Counted from the first letter of the stretch, positions 34,713 to 45,595 are shown. The stretch: DNA of 49,826 nt from Vreelandella rituensis (GCF_003336665.1 NZ_QPIJ01000030.1:1-49826); one strand, 5' to 3'. A program made the numbers and translations. The notes: generated by a model from the letters alone, not told the origin.

Positions 34713-36389
34713 ATGTCGAAAACGCACCTGTCACTACAGGACAAGATTAGCGAACTTCGCCAACGCTTCATCGAGCAATTTCCTGCCCGGCTGACGATTG
34801 TCACCGAGCAACACCAGCGCCTGAGCGAAGCACCCATCGAGCAGGCTCGTCTTGCGCCGGAACTGCACCGCTTTTTCCACAGCGTGAAAGGCACCGGCAA
34901 TTCCTTGCGATTCCCTCAGCTGGCGGCACTTGCCGACCAGGCTGAAACGCTGATCACCCAAAAAGAGTCCGCCTTGCTCGATGCCGAAGTGCTGGCGGAA
35001 TTAGGCTCACTGCTTGAACGAATGGTGGAAGTCCACACCCTGGAAAGCCATGCGCTCCGCCTTGCGAGCGCTGCTGATGGTTTCGAGCCGGATTTCGAAC
35101 TGAATCAGGAACAAGGCGCCGCTTCGGCTACCCAGAATCCACGGCTGATTTACCTATGCGATGATGAACCCGACCAGGTGGCTCAGCTGATGCATCATCT
35201 GCGCTGCTTCGGCCATGACGTCGTGCATTTCTCCACCACCGAGGCATTCTTCGATGCCGTCCTGATGCAGCCCCCGGATGCGGTGATCATGGACGTGCAC
35301 TTTCCCCAGGGGAAAATAGCCGGCACGGAAACCCTCGCCAATCTGAAGCGCCTCACTGATTTCGACCTGCCCGCGATCGTTATTTCGGGTCACGGCGATT
35401 TCACCTCGCGCTTGAGTGCCGTGCGCGCCGGCTGCCAGGGGTACTTCATCAAGCCGGTCAAGCCGCTGGATGTGATGCTCGCGCTGGACGAACTCACGAC
35501 ACCGCAAAAAGAAGAGCCGTTACGCGTGTTGCTGGTGGATGATGAGCCCGACGTCGCGAGCTATCATGCCTTGCTGCTGGAACAGGTAGGCATGGTGGTG
35601 AAAGCGGTGCATCTGCCGTCGGAAGCGTTTGCCGCCCTTGAGCGTTTCAGTCCTGATCTCTTGCTGGTGGATTTCTACATGCCCGCCTGCTCCGGCAAGG
35701 AGCTGGCCAGCATCATTCGCCAACAGCCGGAATATGTCGGCTTGCCGATTCTGTATCTTTCCAGCGAAACTGATAGCCGCAAGCAGCTTTCCGCCATGGG
35801 CGCCGGCGTCGAAGCCTTTCTCACCAAACCGGTGGTGCCGGAGGAACTGGTCACCACGGTGCAGCTACATGCCGAACGCCTGCGGTTATTGCGCTCATTG
35901 ATGATCCGCGACAGCATGACCGGCCTTTACAACCACAGCACCACCACCGAACTGATCGGTAAGTCACTGGCACATGCCTCGCGCAACGATGAGGCGCAAA
36001 CCATGGCCATGATCGACATCGATAGTTTCAAGGAGGTCAACGACACCCACGGCCACCTGGCAGGCGATCAGGTGATCGTGACACTGGCACGGCTGCTGCA
36101 AAGTCGTCTGCGCCAGTCCGACATCGTAGGACGCTACGGCGGCGAGGAATTCGTGGTGCTGCTCAAGCAGACCACCGCGGGGCAGGCCAGGGATTTGATG
36201 GATACATTGAGAGAAGATTTCTCGCGGATCGACTTTCATACCAGCGACCAATGCTTTCGTTGCACCTTCAGTGTGGGAATCAGCGCCTTTCCCCGGCATG
36301 CAAGTACCGAACCCCTGCGCCTTGCCGCCGACCAGGCGCTGTATCGCGCCAAGGCCCTGGGGCGCAATCGCGTCGAGGTGGATCCATGA
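34713..36389 (+). CDS. Hpt-REC-REC-GGDEF diguanylate cyclase (WspR-position output)
   Basis: The 558-residue protein has an Hpt domain with His56 (FFHSVKGTGNSL). A first receiver follows (Asp194, MDVHFPQGKIAGTE, with ISGHGD and FIKPVKP), then a second receiver (Asp320, VDFYMPACSG, with LTKPVVP). The GGDEF domain has active site GGEEF at 476-480 and inhibition site RQSD at 467-470. WspR has only REC-GGDEF, so this output protein has an added histidine-phosphotransfer domain and receiver. It is probably activated by phosphorylation to make c-di-GMP. The ribosome site is weak. The stop overlaps the first cheW start as ATGA. Confidence 0.94.
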   Translation: MSKTHLSLQDKISELRQRFIEQFPARLTIVTEQHQRLSEAPIEQARLAPELHRFFHSVKGTGNSLRFPQLAALADQAETLITQKESALLDAEVLAELGSLLERMVEVHTLESHALRLASAADGFEPDFELNQEQGAASATQNPRLIYLCDDEPDQVAQLMHHLRCFGHDVVHFSTTEAFFDAVLMQPPDAVIMDVHFPQGKIAGTETLANLKRLTDFDLPAIVISGHGDFTSRLSAVRAGCQGYFIKPVKPLDVMLALDELTTPQKEEPLRVLLVDDEPDVASYHALLLEQVGMVVKAVHLPSEAFAALERFSPDLLLVDFYMPACSGKELASIIRQQPEYVGLPILYLSSETDSRKQLSAMGAGVEAFLTKPVVPEELVTTVQLHAERLRLLRSLMIRDSMTGLYNHSTTTELIGKSLAHASRNDEAQTMAMIDIDSFKEVNDTHGHLAGDQVIVTLARLLQSRLRQSDIVGRYGGEEFVVLLKQTTAGQARDLMDTLREDFSRIDFHTSDQCFRCTFSVGISAFPRHASTEPLRLAADQALYRAKALGRNRVEVDP

Positions 36390-36943
36390 GCCATGCCGGC
36401 ACGAGCCTTGACCAGGCCCTGAACAACCGCCGCCGCCAGCAGGAAGAGGTGGTGAATGTCGACGAACCCATGACACAGCTGGTGGTGTTCAGCCTGGCCG
36501 GACAACGTTTCGCCCTTCCCGGCGAAAATGTCACGGAAATACTGGGAGGTGACCAGAGCGTCTATCTTGTGCCGGGCATGCCCGCCTCCGTCGAGGGAGT
36601 GATCAACCTGCGCGGCGAAATCGAATCGGTGATCACCCTGTATTCGCTGTTGCAGCTTACTTTTCCCGATACTGATCTTCCCGGCCCAGCTCCTCCCGGT
36701 TCGGTGGCCGCAGGCATGATCCTGATGGCTCAGACCGAGGGAATGCGCAGCGGCTTGCGCATCGAACAGCTGGAAGATGTCTGCGACGTGCCCAAAAGCG
36801 TGCTGAAACCACCGCCGGCGGCGTTACCCTCGCATTTGCGTCCTTACGTCACGGGCCTATGGGAACAGGAACAGACCCAACAGGCGGTGGCCGTGCTCAA
36901 CCTCAACGCTCTTTTTCGTGACTATCGCCAAGGGCTGGGATGA
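36386..36943 (+). CDS. CheW-type coupling protein
   Basis: This 185-residue adaptor links the receptor to the CheA kinase. A short charged N-terminus (about 30 residues) precedes the CheW SH3-like fold: LVVFSLAGQRFALPGENVTEIL, VPGMPASVEGVINLRGEIESVITLYSLLQL, and a C-terminal AVAVLNLNALFRDY. Residues NLRG in the middle are the conserved receptor-contact turn. It is coupled by ATGA at both ends, to the cyclase before and the smaller CheW-like gene after. It corresponds to WspB or WspD. Confidence 0.92.
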   Translation: MSHAGTSLDQALNNRRRQQEEVVNVDEPMTQLVVFSLAGQRFALPGENVTEILGGDQSVYLVPGMPASVEGVINLRGEIESVITLYSLLQLTFPDTDLPGPAPPGSVAAGMILMAQTEGMRSGLRIEQLEDVCDVPKSVLKPPPAALPSHLRPYVTGLWEQEQTQQAVAVLNLNALFRDYRQGLG

Positions 36944-37329
36944 TGCAAGACACCCGAGTGGCGCTGGTCGCCTTTACGCTGAATAGTGCTCGTTTCGCCC
37001 TGGAAGCGGCTTGCGTCCAAGCCATGAGCGACCATCGCCCGAAAGCCGCCCCTGCTGAGCATTGCCATCGTGCAAGCAGCCTGTTCCCATCCCGGGACGA
37101 ACCGAGCATTGACACCTCGCACTGGTTGACGCTTGGGGATGATCAGGGTAGCTGGTATCTCGAAGTCGCAAGCGATGTCGAGCTGGTGAACTTGCCGGAG
37201 AGTCGAATCCATCCCCTACCTGCCTTGCTCATCGAGCGGCGGCAGATACCCGCGCTTGTGGCGCTGGGCGATTATCAGGGCGAGTTGATGGCATTACTCG
37301 ATGCGCGTCTCATCCGCCCCTGCAACTGA
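36940..37329 (+). CDS. Small divergent CheW-like protein
   Basis: The 129-residue protein begins VALVAFTLNSARFALEAACVQAM, which fits the first strands of a CheW fold, and ends PALVALGDYQGELMALLDARLI, which fits the last. The middle is shortened and lacks the usual V-x-N-x-R-G-x-x-x-P motif. It probably acts as a second coupling protein, the WspB/WspD pair being normal in such systems, but its receptor surface is degenerate. It is the last gene of the operon, starting in an ATGA overlap. The assignment rests on position as much as on sequence. Confidence 0.65.
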   Translation: MMQDTRVALVAFTLNSARFALEAACVQAMSDHRPKAAPAEHCHRASSLFPSRDEPSIDTSHWLTLGDDQGSWYLEVASDVELVNLPESRIHPLPALLIERRQIPALVALGDYQGELMALLDARLIRPCN

Positions 37330-37368
37330 AACACTTGAGGATTTTTCAGCATCATCGCCAAGGCTCGC

Positions 37369-37905
37369 TCATCCCTTTGGCGTCCAGTCATGCTGGCCTC
37401 GCTCGGGAATCACCAGGTTGGCAAAGTTGCACGGCTTATGCCGACTGTCCAGCTGCGTCGACAGGATGCCATCCCAGGCAGTGCGGCAGGCACCGGTGGA
37501 ACCCGGCAGGCAGAACACCACGGTGGCATTGGCAAGTCCCCCCAGGCAGCGGCTCTGGATGGTGGAGCTGGCCACCTCCTGGTACGACAGCTGACGAAAC
37601 AGCTCACCAAACCCCTGGATCTGCTTGTCAAGCAACACCGCTACCGCTTCCGGGGTGGAATCACGCCCGGTGAAGCCGGTTCCCCCGGTGGTCAACACCA
37701 CCTGCACTTGAGTGTCGGCGATCCATCCGGCGACCATGGCACGAATCCGGTAGACGTCATCGGGCACGATGCGCTTTTCCACCAGTTGATGCCCGGCAGC
37801 GGTTAGCCGCTCGACAAGTAGCTGGCCGCTGCGGTCGCTGTCTTCGGTGCGCGTATCGGAAATGGTGAGTACCGCGATGTTGAGCGCATCCATCGGTTCG
37901 CTCAT
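37369..37905 (-). CDS. moaB: Molybdenum cofactor biosynthesis protein MoaB
   Basis: This 178-residue protein is a MogA/MoaB-type molybdopterin adenylyltransferase-fold protein that acts in the last steps of molybdenum cofactor synthesis. The family motifs are VLTISDTRTEDSDRSGQ near the start, VVLTTGGTGFTGRDSTPEA at about 70-88, and FCLPGSTGACRTAWDGIL near 130-147. The start overlaps the DUF1244 stop as ATGA. It is convergent with the chemosensory operon, 39 bases apart. The nearby mobA supports the role. Confidence 0.94.
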   Translation of the reverse strand: MSEPMDALNIAVLTISDTRTEDSDRSGQLLVERLTAAGHQLVEKRIVPDDVYRIRAMVAGWIADTQVQVVLTTGGTGFTGRDSTPEAVAVLLDKQIQGFGELFRQLSYQEVASSTIQSRCLGGLANATVVFCLPGSTGACRTAWDGILSTQLDSRHKPCNFANLVIPERGQHDWTPKG

Positions 37906-38234
37906 TGCGCCTGCTCCTTTTCCTGGGCGGCTTTTCGCGTTTGGCGATTCTCGAAGGCCGCCATTTGCTCAGGGGTGGCTTTCTGCTGGTGGTTGTCTTT
38001 CCATTCGGCGTAAGGCATGCCGTAGACATGCTCACGTGCAGACTCGTAATCCAGGTCGGCACCGCGCTCATCGGCAGCACTCACCAGCCACTTGGAAAGG
38101 CAGTTGCGACAGAAATCCGCCAGGATCATCAAGTCGATGTTCTGCACTTCCTTGTGCTCGTCAAGGTGCTGGAGCAAGCGACGAAAGGCGGCGGCTTCGA
38201 GTTCGGTACGGGTGGCGTCGTCAAGATGCTGCAT
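37902..38234 (-). CDS. DUF1244 family protein
   Basis: This 110-residue protein contains the whole conserved block: MQHLDDATRTELEAAAFRRL, EVQNIDLMILADFCRNCLSKWL, AREHVYGMPYAEWKDNHQ. The Cys-x-x-Cys (CRNC) motif in the middle could bind a metal. Function is unknown. GGGAGA lies shortly before the ATG at 38234, deciding against a reading 17 codons longer. Its stop overlaps the moaB start as ATGA, so the two are co-translated. Confidence 0.9.
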   Translation of the reverse strand: MQHLDDATRTELEAAAFRRLLQHLDEHKEVQNIDLMILADFCRNCLSKWLVSAADERGADLDYESAREHVYGMPYAEWKDNHQQKATPEQMAAFENRQTRKAAQEKEQAQ

Positions 38235-38317
38235 GGAAAATCTCCCGCTTTTTAGATGGCAAATAGGTGTGGCAATCAGATGCACTCAGCTTAACAAAAG
38301 ACACAGGAGCGACCACC

Positions 38318-38398
38318 ATGATAGTTGTATCAGCTATTGTTCAGACACTTGTTCATCTCGCATTCACCTGGAGGCGCATCGATGATTTCCCGCGCTGA
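38318..38398 (+). CDS. Possible 26-residue leader peptide overlapping mobA
   Basis: ATG at 38318 has a textbook AGGAG eight bases upstream (38305-38309). The frame reads MIVVSAIVQTLVHLAFTWRR then IDDFPR and stops 17 bases inside mobA, in a different frame. No relative is recognised. Its good ribosome site and overlap suggest a leader that couples or tunes mobA translation, but it may be fortuitous. Confidence 0.35.
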   Translation: MIVVSAIVQTLVHLAFTWRRIDDFPR

Positions 38399-38969
38399 GC
38401 TGACCGGCCTGATTCTGGCCGGCGGCAAAGGCCGCCGTATGGGCGGTCGCGACAAGGGCCTCGAACTGTTCGCCGGTCAGCCGTTTGTGGCCCATGTACA
38501 AGGCCGCCTCGCCGATCATGTGAGCGAAGTGTTGATCAACGCCAACCGCAACCTCGAACGCTACGCCGACTTCGGCGACCGGGTGATCGTCGATAGCGAA
38601 AGCGGGTTTCTAGGGCCGCTGATGGGCATTTATACCGGGCTCCGGGCGGCCTCCACCCCCTGGGTTGTGGTGACGCCCTGCGATACCCCCGTGCTGCCCA
38701 TGGACCTGGTGGCACGACTGGTAAACGGCATTGGCGACAATGACATCGCCGTGGCCGACGACGGCGAGCGCCTGCATCCAGTGGTGGCGCTGATTCGCAC
38801 CACCCTGATCGATGACCTCGAACAGGCCCTGAGCCAAGGCGAGCGCAAGGTCGAGCGCTGGCAGGCACGCCACGCCTGGTGCCGGGTGGACGTTTCAGAT
38901 TGCGCCCAGGCGTTTATCAATCTCAACAGCGAAGCCGACAAGCACAGTATGGACAAGCGCAATGGCTAA
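38382..38969 (+). CDS. mobA: Molybdenum cofactor guanylyltransferase MobA
   Basis: The enzyme transfers GMP from GTP to molybdopterin, making the guanine dinucleotide cofactor used by nitrate and DMSO reductase-type enzymes. It has 195 residues. The nucleotide-binding start is LTGLILAGGKGRRMGGRDKGL, followed by VLINANRNLERY, GFLGPLMGIYTGLRA and TPCDTPVLPMDLVARL, all characteristic. GGAGG stands seven bases before the ATG. It is divergent from moaB-DUF1244. Confidence 0.96.
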   Translation: MISRAELTGLILAGGKGRRMGGRDKGLELFAGQPFVAHVQGRLADHVSEVLINANRNLERYADFGDRVIVDSESGFLGPLMGIYTGLRAASTPWVVVTPCDTPVLPMDLVARLVNGIGDNDIAVADDGERLHPVVALIRTTLIDDLEQALSQGERKVERWQARHAWCRVDVSDCAQAFINLNSEADKHSMDKRNG

Positions 38970-38980
38970 GCAGAGGTTTC

Positions 38981-40261
38981 CTAGGTCAACCAAGCCACCA
39001 ACAACCCCACCGCAAGCGACAGCAGCATGGGCAGCGCCACGCGCCTACCCAGCCGGTAAGTGCCGATGAAGGTGGACAGTCCTGTCTTGAACAGGTTATT
39101 GGCTGAGGCGGCAATCACGATGCCCAGTATGGCCGTTCCCCCTTCTATGGTGGTCAGCGACATACGCGATAACGACAAGGTGATGGGCGCCACGTCAGCA
39201 AGCCCGGACGTGGCGGCCAGCAAATAGACGCCGGTTTGGCCCAACACCTCCCGTAGCCACTCTCCCAGCACCAGAATCAGCGCCAGCATCGCTCCGAGCA
39301 ACAAGGCAATGCGCAGCTCCAGGGGGTTCTGGGTCAAGGTGGGCCTTTCGACCTTGAGCTTACGGTGCTGGGTGCGCCAGATAAAAAATGCCGGCACATA
39401 CAAGGCCAGCCCCATCAGTAGAATCGGCGGCGTCAGTGTGGGTAGCAGGCCGGGATTGATCAAGGCCGTGTAGAGTAGAATGCGCGGAAACATGGTGCCG
39501 CAGGCCAGCAGGATTCCTACCGCCAACATCGGCTCCAGGTCGGAGTTTCGACGCGACTGGCGGGCGTACTGCAGCGTCAAGGCGGTGGATGAACTGAGCC
39601 CAGCAAACAGCCCGGTGAATAGAATGCCTTTTTCGGTACCCCCGATACGGATAGCGAAATAGCCGACAAAGGAAATCGAGGCGATCAGCACCACCAGCCA
39701 CCAGATATGATAAGGATTGAGCACCCCGCCCGGCCCCATGCTCTCGTCCGGCAGCAACGGCAGCATCACCACACTGATCAAGAGCAGTTTGAGCCCCGCA
39801 TCGAGTTCGTGGGACTGCAATTTGTACAATAAACCGTGAATTTCACGCTTATTGTCGAGAATCACCGCGGTAATTACTGCACAGGCCGTGGCCAAGGCAA
39901 GGTTGATCGCCACCGCAATAGCCCCGAAACAGAAGGTCAGCAGCAGCCCTATCATGCCGGTAATGCTGTAATTTTGCGTTTCGACTGTATGCGCTCGCCA
40001 TGCCACCAGACTGATCCCGGCTACCGCTAAAAAAATCAGCGGAAAAGCCCAGGGCGTAAGGGCTTGCGAAAGCAGCGCGGCAATCCCCCCCAGCAGCCCC
40101 ACCAACGCATGGGTACGAATACCCGCCACTCGTTGTCCGGCTTTCTTTTCCCGAGCCACCCAACCGCGTTCGATTCCGATCAAGGTGCCTAACAGCAAGG
40201 CCACGACCAGGCGAATGATGGTTTCGTTGGTGGCAAAGAATTGCTGTGTGATGTCATCCAT
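38981..40261 (-). CDS. MgtC/SapB-DUF4010 membrane protein
   Basis: This 426-residue protein has about 12 hydrophobic segments. The N-terminal third is MgtC-like: LVVALLLGTLIGIERGW, GIRTHALVGLLGGIAALL. The C-terminal two-thirds is DUF4010, with GLFAGLSSSTALTLQYAR and SGLADVAPITLSLSR plus ASANNLFKTG. The function is not established. The MgtC part is linked to magnesium and acid stress in other bacteria, but this fusion could be a transporter. It is convergent with mobA (11 bases apart) and divergent from ftsH. Ribosome site is weak. Confidence 0.88.
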   Translation of the reverse strand: MDDITQQFFATNETIIRLVVALLLGTLIGIERGWVAREKKAGQRVAGIRTHALVGLLGGIAALLSQALTPWAFPLIFLAVAGISLVAWRAHTVETQNYSITGMIGLLLTFCFGAIAVAINLALATACAVITAVILDNKREIHGLLYKLQSHELDAGLKLLLISVVMLPLLPDESMGPGGVLNPYHIWWLVVLIASISFVGYFAIRIGGTEKGILFTGLFAGLSSSTALTLQYARQSRRNSDLEPMLAVGILLACGTMFPRILLYTALINPGLLPTLTPPILLMGLALYVPAFFIWRTQHRKLKVERPTLTQNPLELRIALLLGAMLALILVLGEWLREVLGQTGVYLLAATSGLADVAPITLSLSRMSLTTIEGGTAILGIVIAASANNLFKTGLSTFIGTYRLGRRVALPMLLSLAVGLLVAWLT

Positions 40262-40309
40262 GAAGGGTTGCTCGCTAAGTCCAGAGGGCTGATTCAGGTC
40301 AACGAATTT

Positions 40310-40338
40310 TTAACAAAGTGGTTTTGCCAAGGTATCGT
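40310..40338 (+). promoter_or_regulatory. Candidate sigma-70 promoter of the ftsH paralogue
   Basis: TTAACA (5/6) and TATCGT (4/6) are spaced 17 bases apart, about 97 bases before the ftsH start. A sigma-32 type heat-shock promoter was looked for in this region and not seen. Confidence 0.4.
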
Positions 40339-40434
40339 TTGTCAGAGTAACAAGGTATTCCGGGCAAGCTGTGCCTACGCTGAAAGGAGTCTTCTAGACT
40401 GGAGGTAGCCATATTCAACAACCATGGGGGTGCC

Positions 40435-42378
<1,944 letters not shown>

Positions 42379-42402
42379 AAACAGGGTCAATTTGCTTGTG
42401 CA

Positions 42403-42426
42403 CCGGTCAGCCGAATGGCTGGCCGG
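42403..42426 (+). terminator. Hairpin after ftsH paralogue
   Basis: CCGGTCAGCC and GGCTGGCCGG form a ten-pair stem (one G-T wobble) with loop GAAT, 24 bases after the ftsH stop. No T run follows, so termination is likely but not certain. Confidence 0.45.
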
Positions 42427-42514
42427 GGTTAAATAGCAGAGGATTAACGTTAATTTACGTCTTATCTTGATACTATGCATGAGATTTTCCGTTTAAATAA
42501 GGTCTTTTAATCTC

Positions 42515-45500
42515 ATGCGTTGGTTTGACACCTCCCATACTCAATCACCGGCCACGTCATACCAGATGTATCGACGTCGTGCGGTTGCCATATATCTGCT
42601 GGCACTCGTGGTGATGGTCACCATGCTGACCTGGGTATTGAGTGACCAATATCAACGCGATATTCAGGCAGGGCGTGAGAAGGGGGCGGTACGTGCGGAC
42701 CTGATCGCCGAATGGGTAAACAATGTATTCATGGTGAATGAATACACCCTGGTGGGTGTCTCCCAACTAGTGGGAACGCCGGGACAATCAATATTTTCTC
42801 TTTCAGACGATACCGCTCGAAGTATCGACACCTTTCTGGCGACACGCCGCGACAGCATGCCGATTCTCGATGAGCTGGGGTTGACCGACGCCAACGGCCG
42901 AGTCATCCTTTCTTCTAACCCTTCGTATTCAGCGGGTTACGATGTCAGCGACCTGCCCTTCTTCGAGGCGTTCGCCCGCGACTCAAGACGTGATCAACTG
43001 GTGACACCCCTGGTCTGGTCCGCTCACGATCAACGCCATTATATTATCCACCTGCGCCGCTTACGGAGCCTGGAAGGCCACACCGAAGGCTTTAGCGTTG
43101 CCTGGCTCAACCCCAGCGTGTTTCACGCCACCCTGAAAAACCTGGGAAGGACGCCCGGGGAAAATATTACTATCGTCGATAATCAAATGCAGCTGGTCGC
43201 GCGCCATCCCGAATCGACGGACAGCTTGAATGCAAGCACCATAGGGGCGTCTATCGACAAGGCGTTTGCTCCGGCATTTATCCAGAGCAAGGAGCAGCCC
43301 ACCAGCCTGCGCATGACATCCCCGCTTGACGATAAAGACAGACTTTACTGGCTGCAACAGGTCAATGAACTGCCCTTCATGGTAATGGTAGGCGAGGATC
43401 TTCAAGGGTTGTTGAGTAACTGGATGCAACGCCTATGGGTACTTGTCAGTGTCGCCTTGCTTGTGGCGTTACTGGGAGGTTTGGTGCTGCGCCACTACAT
43501 AGGACGCCTAGGGCTGGAAGAAACCCTGAACCAGCGCATGGCCGAACGTGAACAGGCACGCTATCAAGCCCGCACCCGAGCCGCTCGGCTCCAGGCCCTG
43601 GTCAGCTCGATACAGGACATGATCTTCGTTTTTGACCAGGCGGGTCGCTTCACCTATGTGCATGCCGTTGCCCAAGAGCGACTCGCCCTCGATCCCGAAG
43701 CGGCACTCGGGCAGCATTACCGCGACGTTCTGCCCAAGTCGGTCGCTGAACGCTTCGCGGAAGTGTCCACTCGGGTGCGTCATACGGAAACGTCCGAAGA
43801 ATTCGAGTATTCCCTGCGTATCAAGCGAGAAATGCACGCCTTTCATTCGGTTGTCAGTCCGCTCAAGGATGCCGCCAATGCCTTTAGCGGCGTGCTGGCG
43901 GTAGTGCGCGATGTGACCCAGGCCAAGGCCAACGAAGCTCAGATGAGAATCGCAGCGACAGCCTTCGAGACCCATCTGGGCATGCTGGTCACGGACGTCC
44001 ACGGCAATATCCTCAAGGTCAACAGCACCTTTACCCGGATCACCGGCTATCACCAGGACGAGGTGATGGGGCGCAATCCTCGAATGCTCAGTTCGGGGCA
44101 TCATGACAAGGACTTTTACCGCAAGTTGTGGCAAAGCGTCGCGAAAAACGGCAGCTGGCAAGGGGAAATATGGAACCGGCGCAAGAACGGTGAAATGTTT
44201 CCCGAGTGGCTGACCATCAGCGCCGTGCATAACGAAAAGGGCGAACTGACCAACTATGTGGCGACGCTGAGCGATATTACCGAACGCAAGGCCGCCGAAC
44301 AGGAAATCCATCAGCTAGCGTTTTACGACCCCCTGACCGGGCTTGCCAACCGCAGGCTACTCCAGGAGCGTCTGGAGCAGGCCGTTCAGAGCAGCTGCTC
44401 ACCCAAGCAAGCTTGTGCCGCCTTGCTATTCATTGACCTGGATAATTTCAAGCAGGTCAACGATACCTTGGGCCCTTATGCGGGTGACCAGTTGCTGCAA
44501 CAGATTGCCCGAGAACTTGGCCAGGTGCTCGATGAAAGCGATACCTTGGCGCGCCTGGGCGGCGATGAATTCGCGATATTGGCGCATAACCTGGGGAGTA
44601 CTCCGGAAAAGGTGGCGGCAGTGGCCGAGCGATTGGCTCGCAAACTGCTCGCAGTTCTGCAACGCCCCATTTCGCTGGGAAGCGAGTCACTCACCATTAC
44701 GGGGAGTATCGGCATTACCTTGCTCTGCGGAAGCAGCGCCACCCAGGATGAAGTGCTCCAACAAGCCGATATGGCCCTTTTTCAGGCCAAGCAAGCCGGC
44801 CGCAATACCTTGCGCTTTTTCGACCCGGCGATGCAGTCACGCCTGCAACACCGGGCTCGGCTGGAAGCTGACCTGCGCAAGGCGTTACCCAATAACGAAC
44901 TGGTGCTCTATTACCAAGCACAGGTGAACGCCGCCGGCACCCCCACCGGTTACGAAGCCTTGCTGCGCTGGGTACATCCCCTACGTGGCATGATCTCGCC
45001 GGGCGAATTCATTCCCCTGGCCGAGGAAAACCGGCTGATCATCGAGATAGGTGCCTGGGTGCTGGAAACCGCCTGTCGTCAATTGGTGGCCTGGGCCGAC
45101 GATCCCAGCAAGGCGACACTGACGCTGGCGGTCAACATCAGTCCGGTGCAATTTCACGAGCCGGACTTCGTCGAGCGAGTCATGCAAATTCTCGAGCGTA
45201 CCGGCGCCTCTCCTCGGTATCTCAAACTCGAGTTGACCGAAAGCCTGCTCGTCGAAGCCCAACAGCAGGCCCGCGAAAAGATGCTGCGCCTGAAACAGAC
45301 CGGCTTGAGCTTTTCGCTGGATGATTTCGGCACCGGCTATTCATCCCTTGCCTATCTCACTCAGTTACCGCTGGACCAGCTCAAGATCGACCAATCCTTC
45401 GTACGGCATCTGCTGGATGATCTCGCCAATGCAGCCATCGTCGAAAGCACTATCGGGCTGTCTCACAGCCTGGGGCTGGAAGTAATCGCCGAAGGCGTGG

Positions 45501-45595
45501 AAACCGAGGCTCAGCGAGCCTGGTTGATCGAGCATCACTGCCACGCCTTCCAGGGTTATTTGTTCGCGCCTCCGCTTCCGCTCGAGTCGTTGTGA
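42515..45595 (+). CDS. Membrane PAS-PAS-GGDEF-EAL c-di-GMP enzyme
   Basis: This 1026-residue inner-membrane protein has a first helix at about 22-42 and a periplasmic Cache-like sensor (about 43-305, with LDELGLTDANGRVILSS and DVSDLPFFEAFARD). A second helix follows near 307-329. Then come PAS 1 (about 360-475), PAS 2 (about 485-600, FTRITGYHQDEVMGRNPRML), GGDEF (about 605-770, active site LGGDEF, no RxxD inhibition site) and EAL (about 785-1020). The EAL residues are all present: EALLRW, NIS, ELTES, LDDFGTGYSS, KIDQSF, AEGVET, QGYLF. Both activities are possible. The last 40 bases overlap the convergent cobW-like gene. Confidence 0.94.
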   Translation: MRWFDTSHTQSPATSYQMYRRRAVAIYLLALVVMVTMLTWVLSDQYQRDIQAGREKGAVRADLIAEWVNNVFMVNEYTLVGVSQLVGTPGQSIFSLSDDTARSIDTFLATRRDSMPILDELGLTDANGRVILSSNPSYSAGYDVSDLPFFEAFARDSRRDQLVTPLVWSAHDQRHYIIHLRRLRSLEGHTEGFSVAWLNPSVFHATLKNLGRTPGENITIVDNQMQLVARHPESTDSLNASTIGASIDKAFAPAFIQSKEQPTSLRMTSPLDDKDRLYWLQQVNELPFMVMVGEDLQGLLSNWMQRLWVLVSVALLVALLGGLVLRHYIGRLGLEETLNQRMAEREQARYQARTRAARLQALVSSIQDMIFVFDQAGRFTYVHAVAQERLALDPEAALGQHYRDVLPKSVAERFAEVSTRVRHTETSEEFEYSLRIKREMHAFHSVVSPLKDAANAFSGVLAVVRDVTQAKANEAQMRIAATAFETHLGMLVTDVHGNILKVNSTFTRITGYHQDEVMGRNPRMLSSGHHDKDFYRKLWQSVAKNGSWQGEIWNRRKNGEMFPEWLTISAVHNEKGELTNYVATLSDITERKAAEQEIHQLAFYDPLTGLANRRLLQERLEQAVQSSCSPKQACAALLFIDLDNFKQVNDTLGPYAGDQLLQQIARELGQVLDESDTLARLGGDEFAILAHNLGSTPEKVAAVAERLARKLLAVLQRPISLGSESLTITGSIGITLLCGSSATQDEVLQQADMALFQAKQAGRNTLRFFDPAMQSRLQHRARLEADLRKALPNNELVLYYQAQVNAAGTPTGYEALLRWVHPLRGMISPGEFIPLAEENRLIIEIGAWVLETACRQLVAWADDPSKATLTLAVNISPVQFHEPDFVERVMQILERTGASPRYLKLELTESLLVEAQQQAREKMLRLKQTGLSFSLDDFGTGYSSLAYLTQLPLDQLKIDQSFVRHLLDDLANAAIVESTIGLSHSLGLEVIAEGVETEAQRAWLIEHHCHAFQGYLFAPPLPLESL

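Noticed and set aside
40262..40434. Heat-shock (sigma-32) promoter for the ftsH paralogue
   Set aside because: No CTTGAAA-type -35 with a CCCCAT-type -10 at the right spacing was found.
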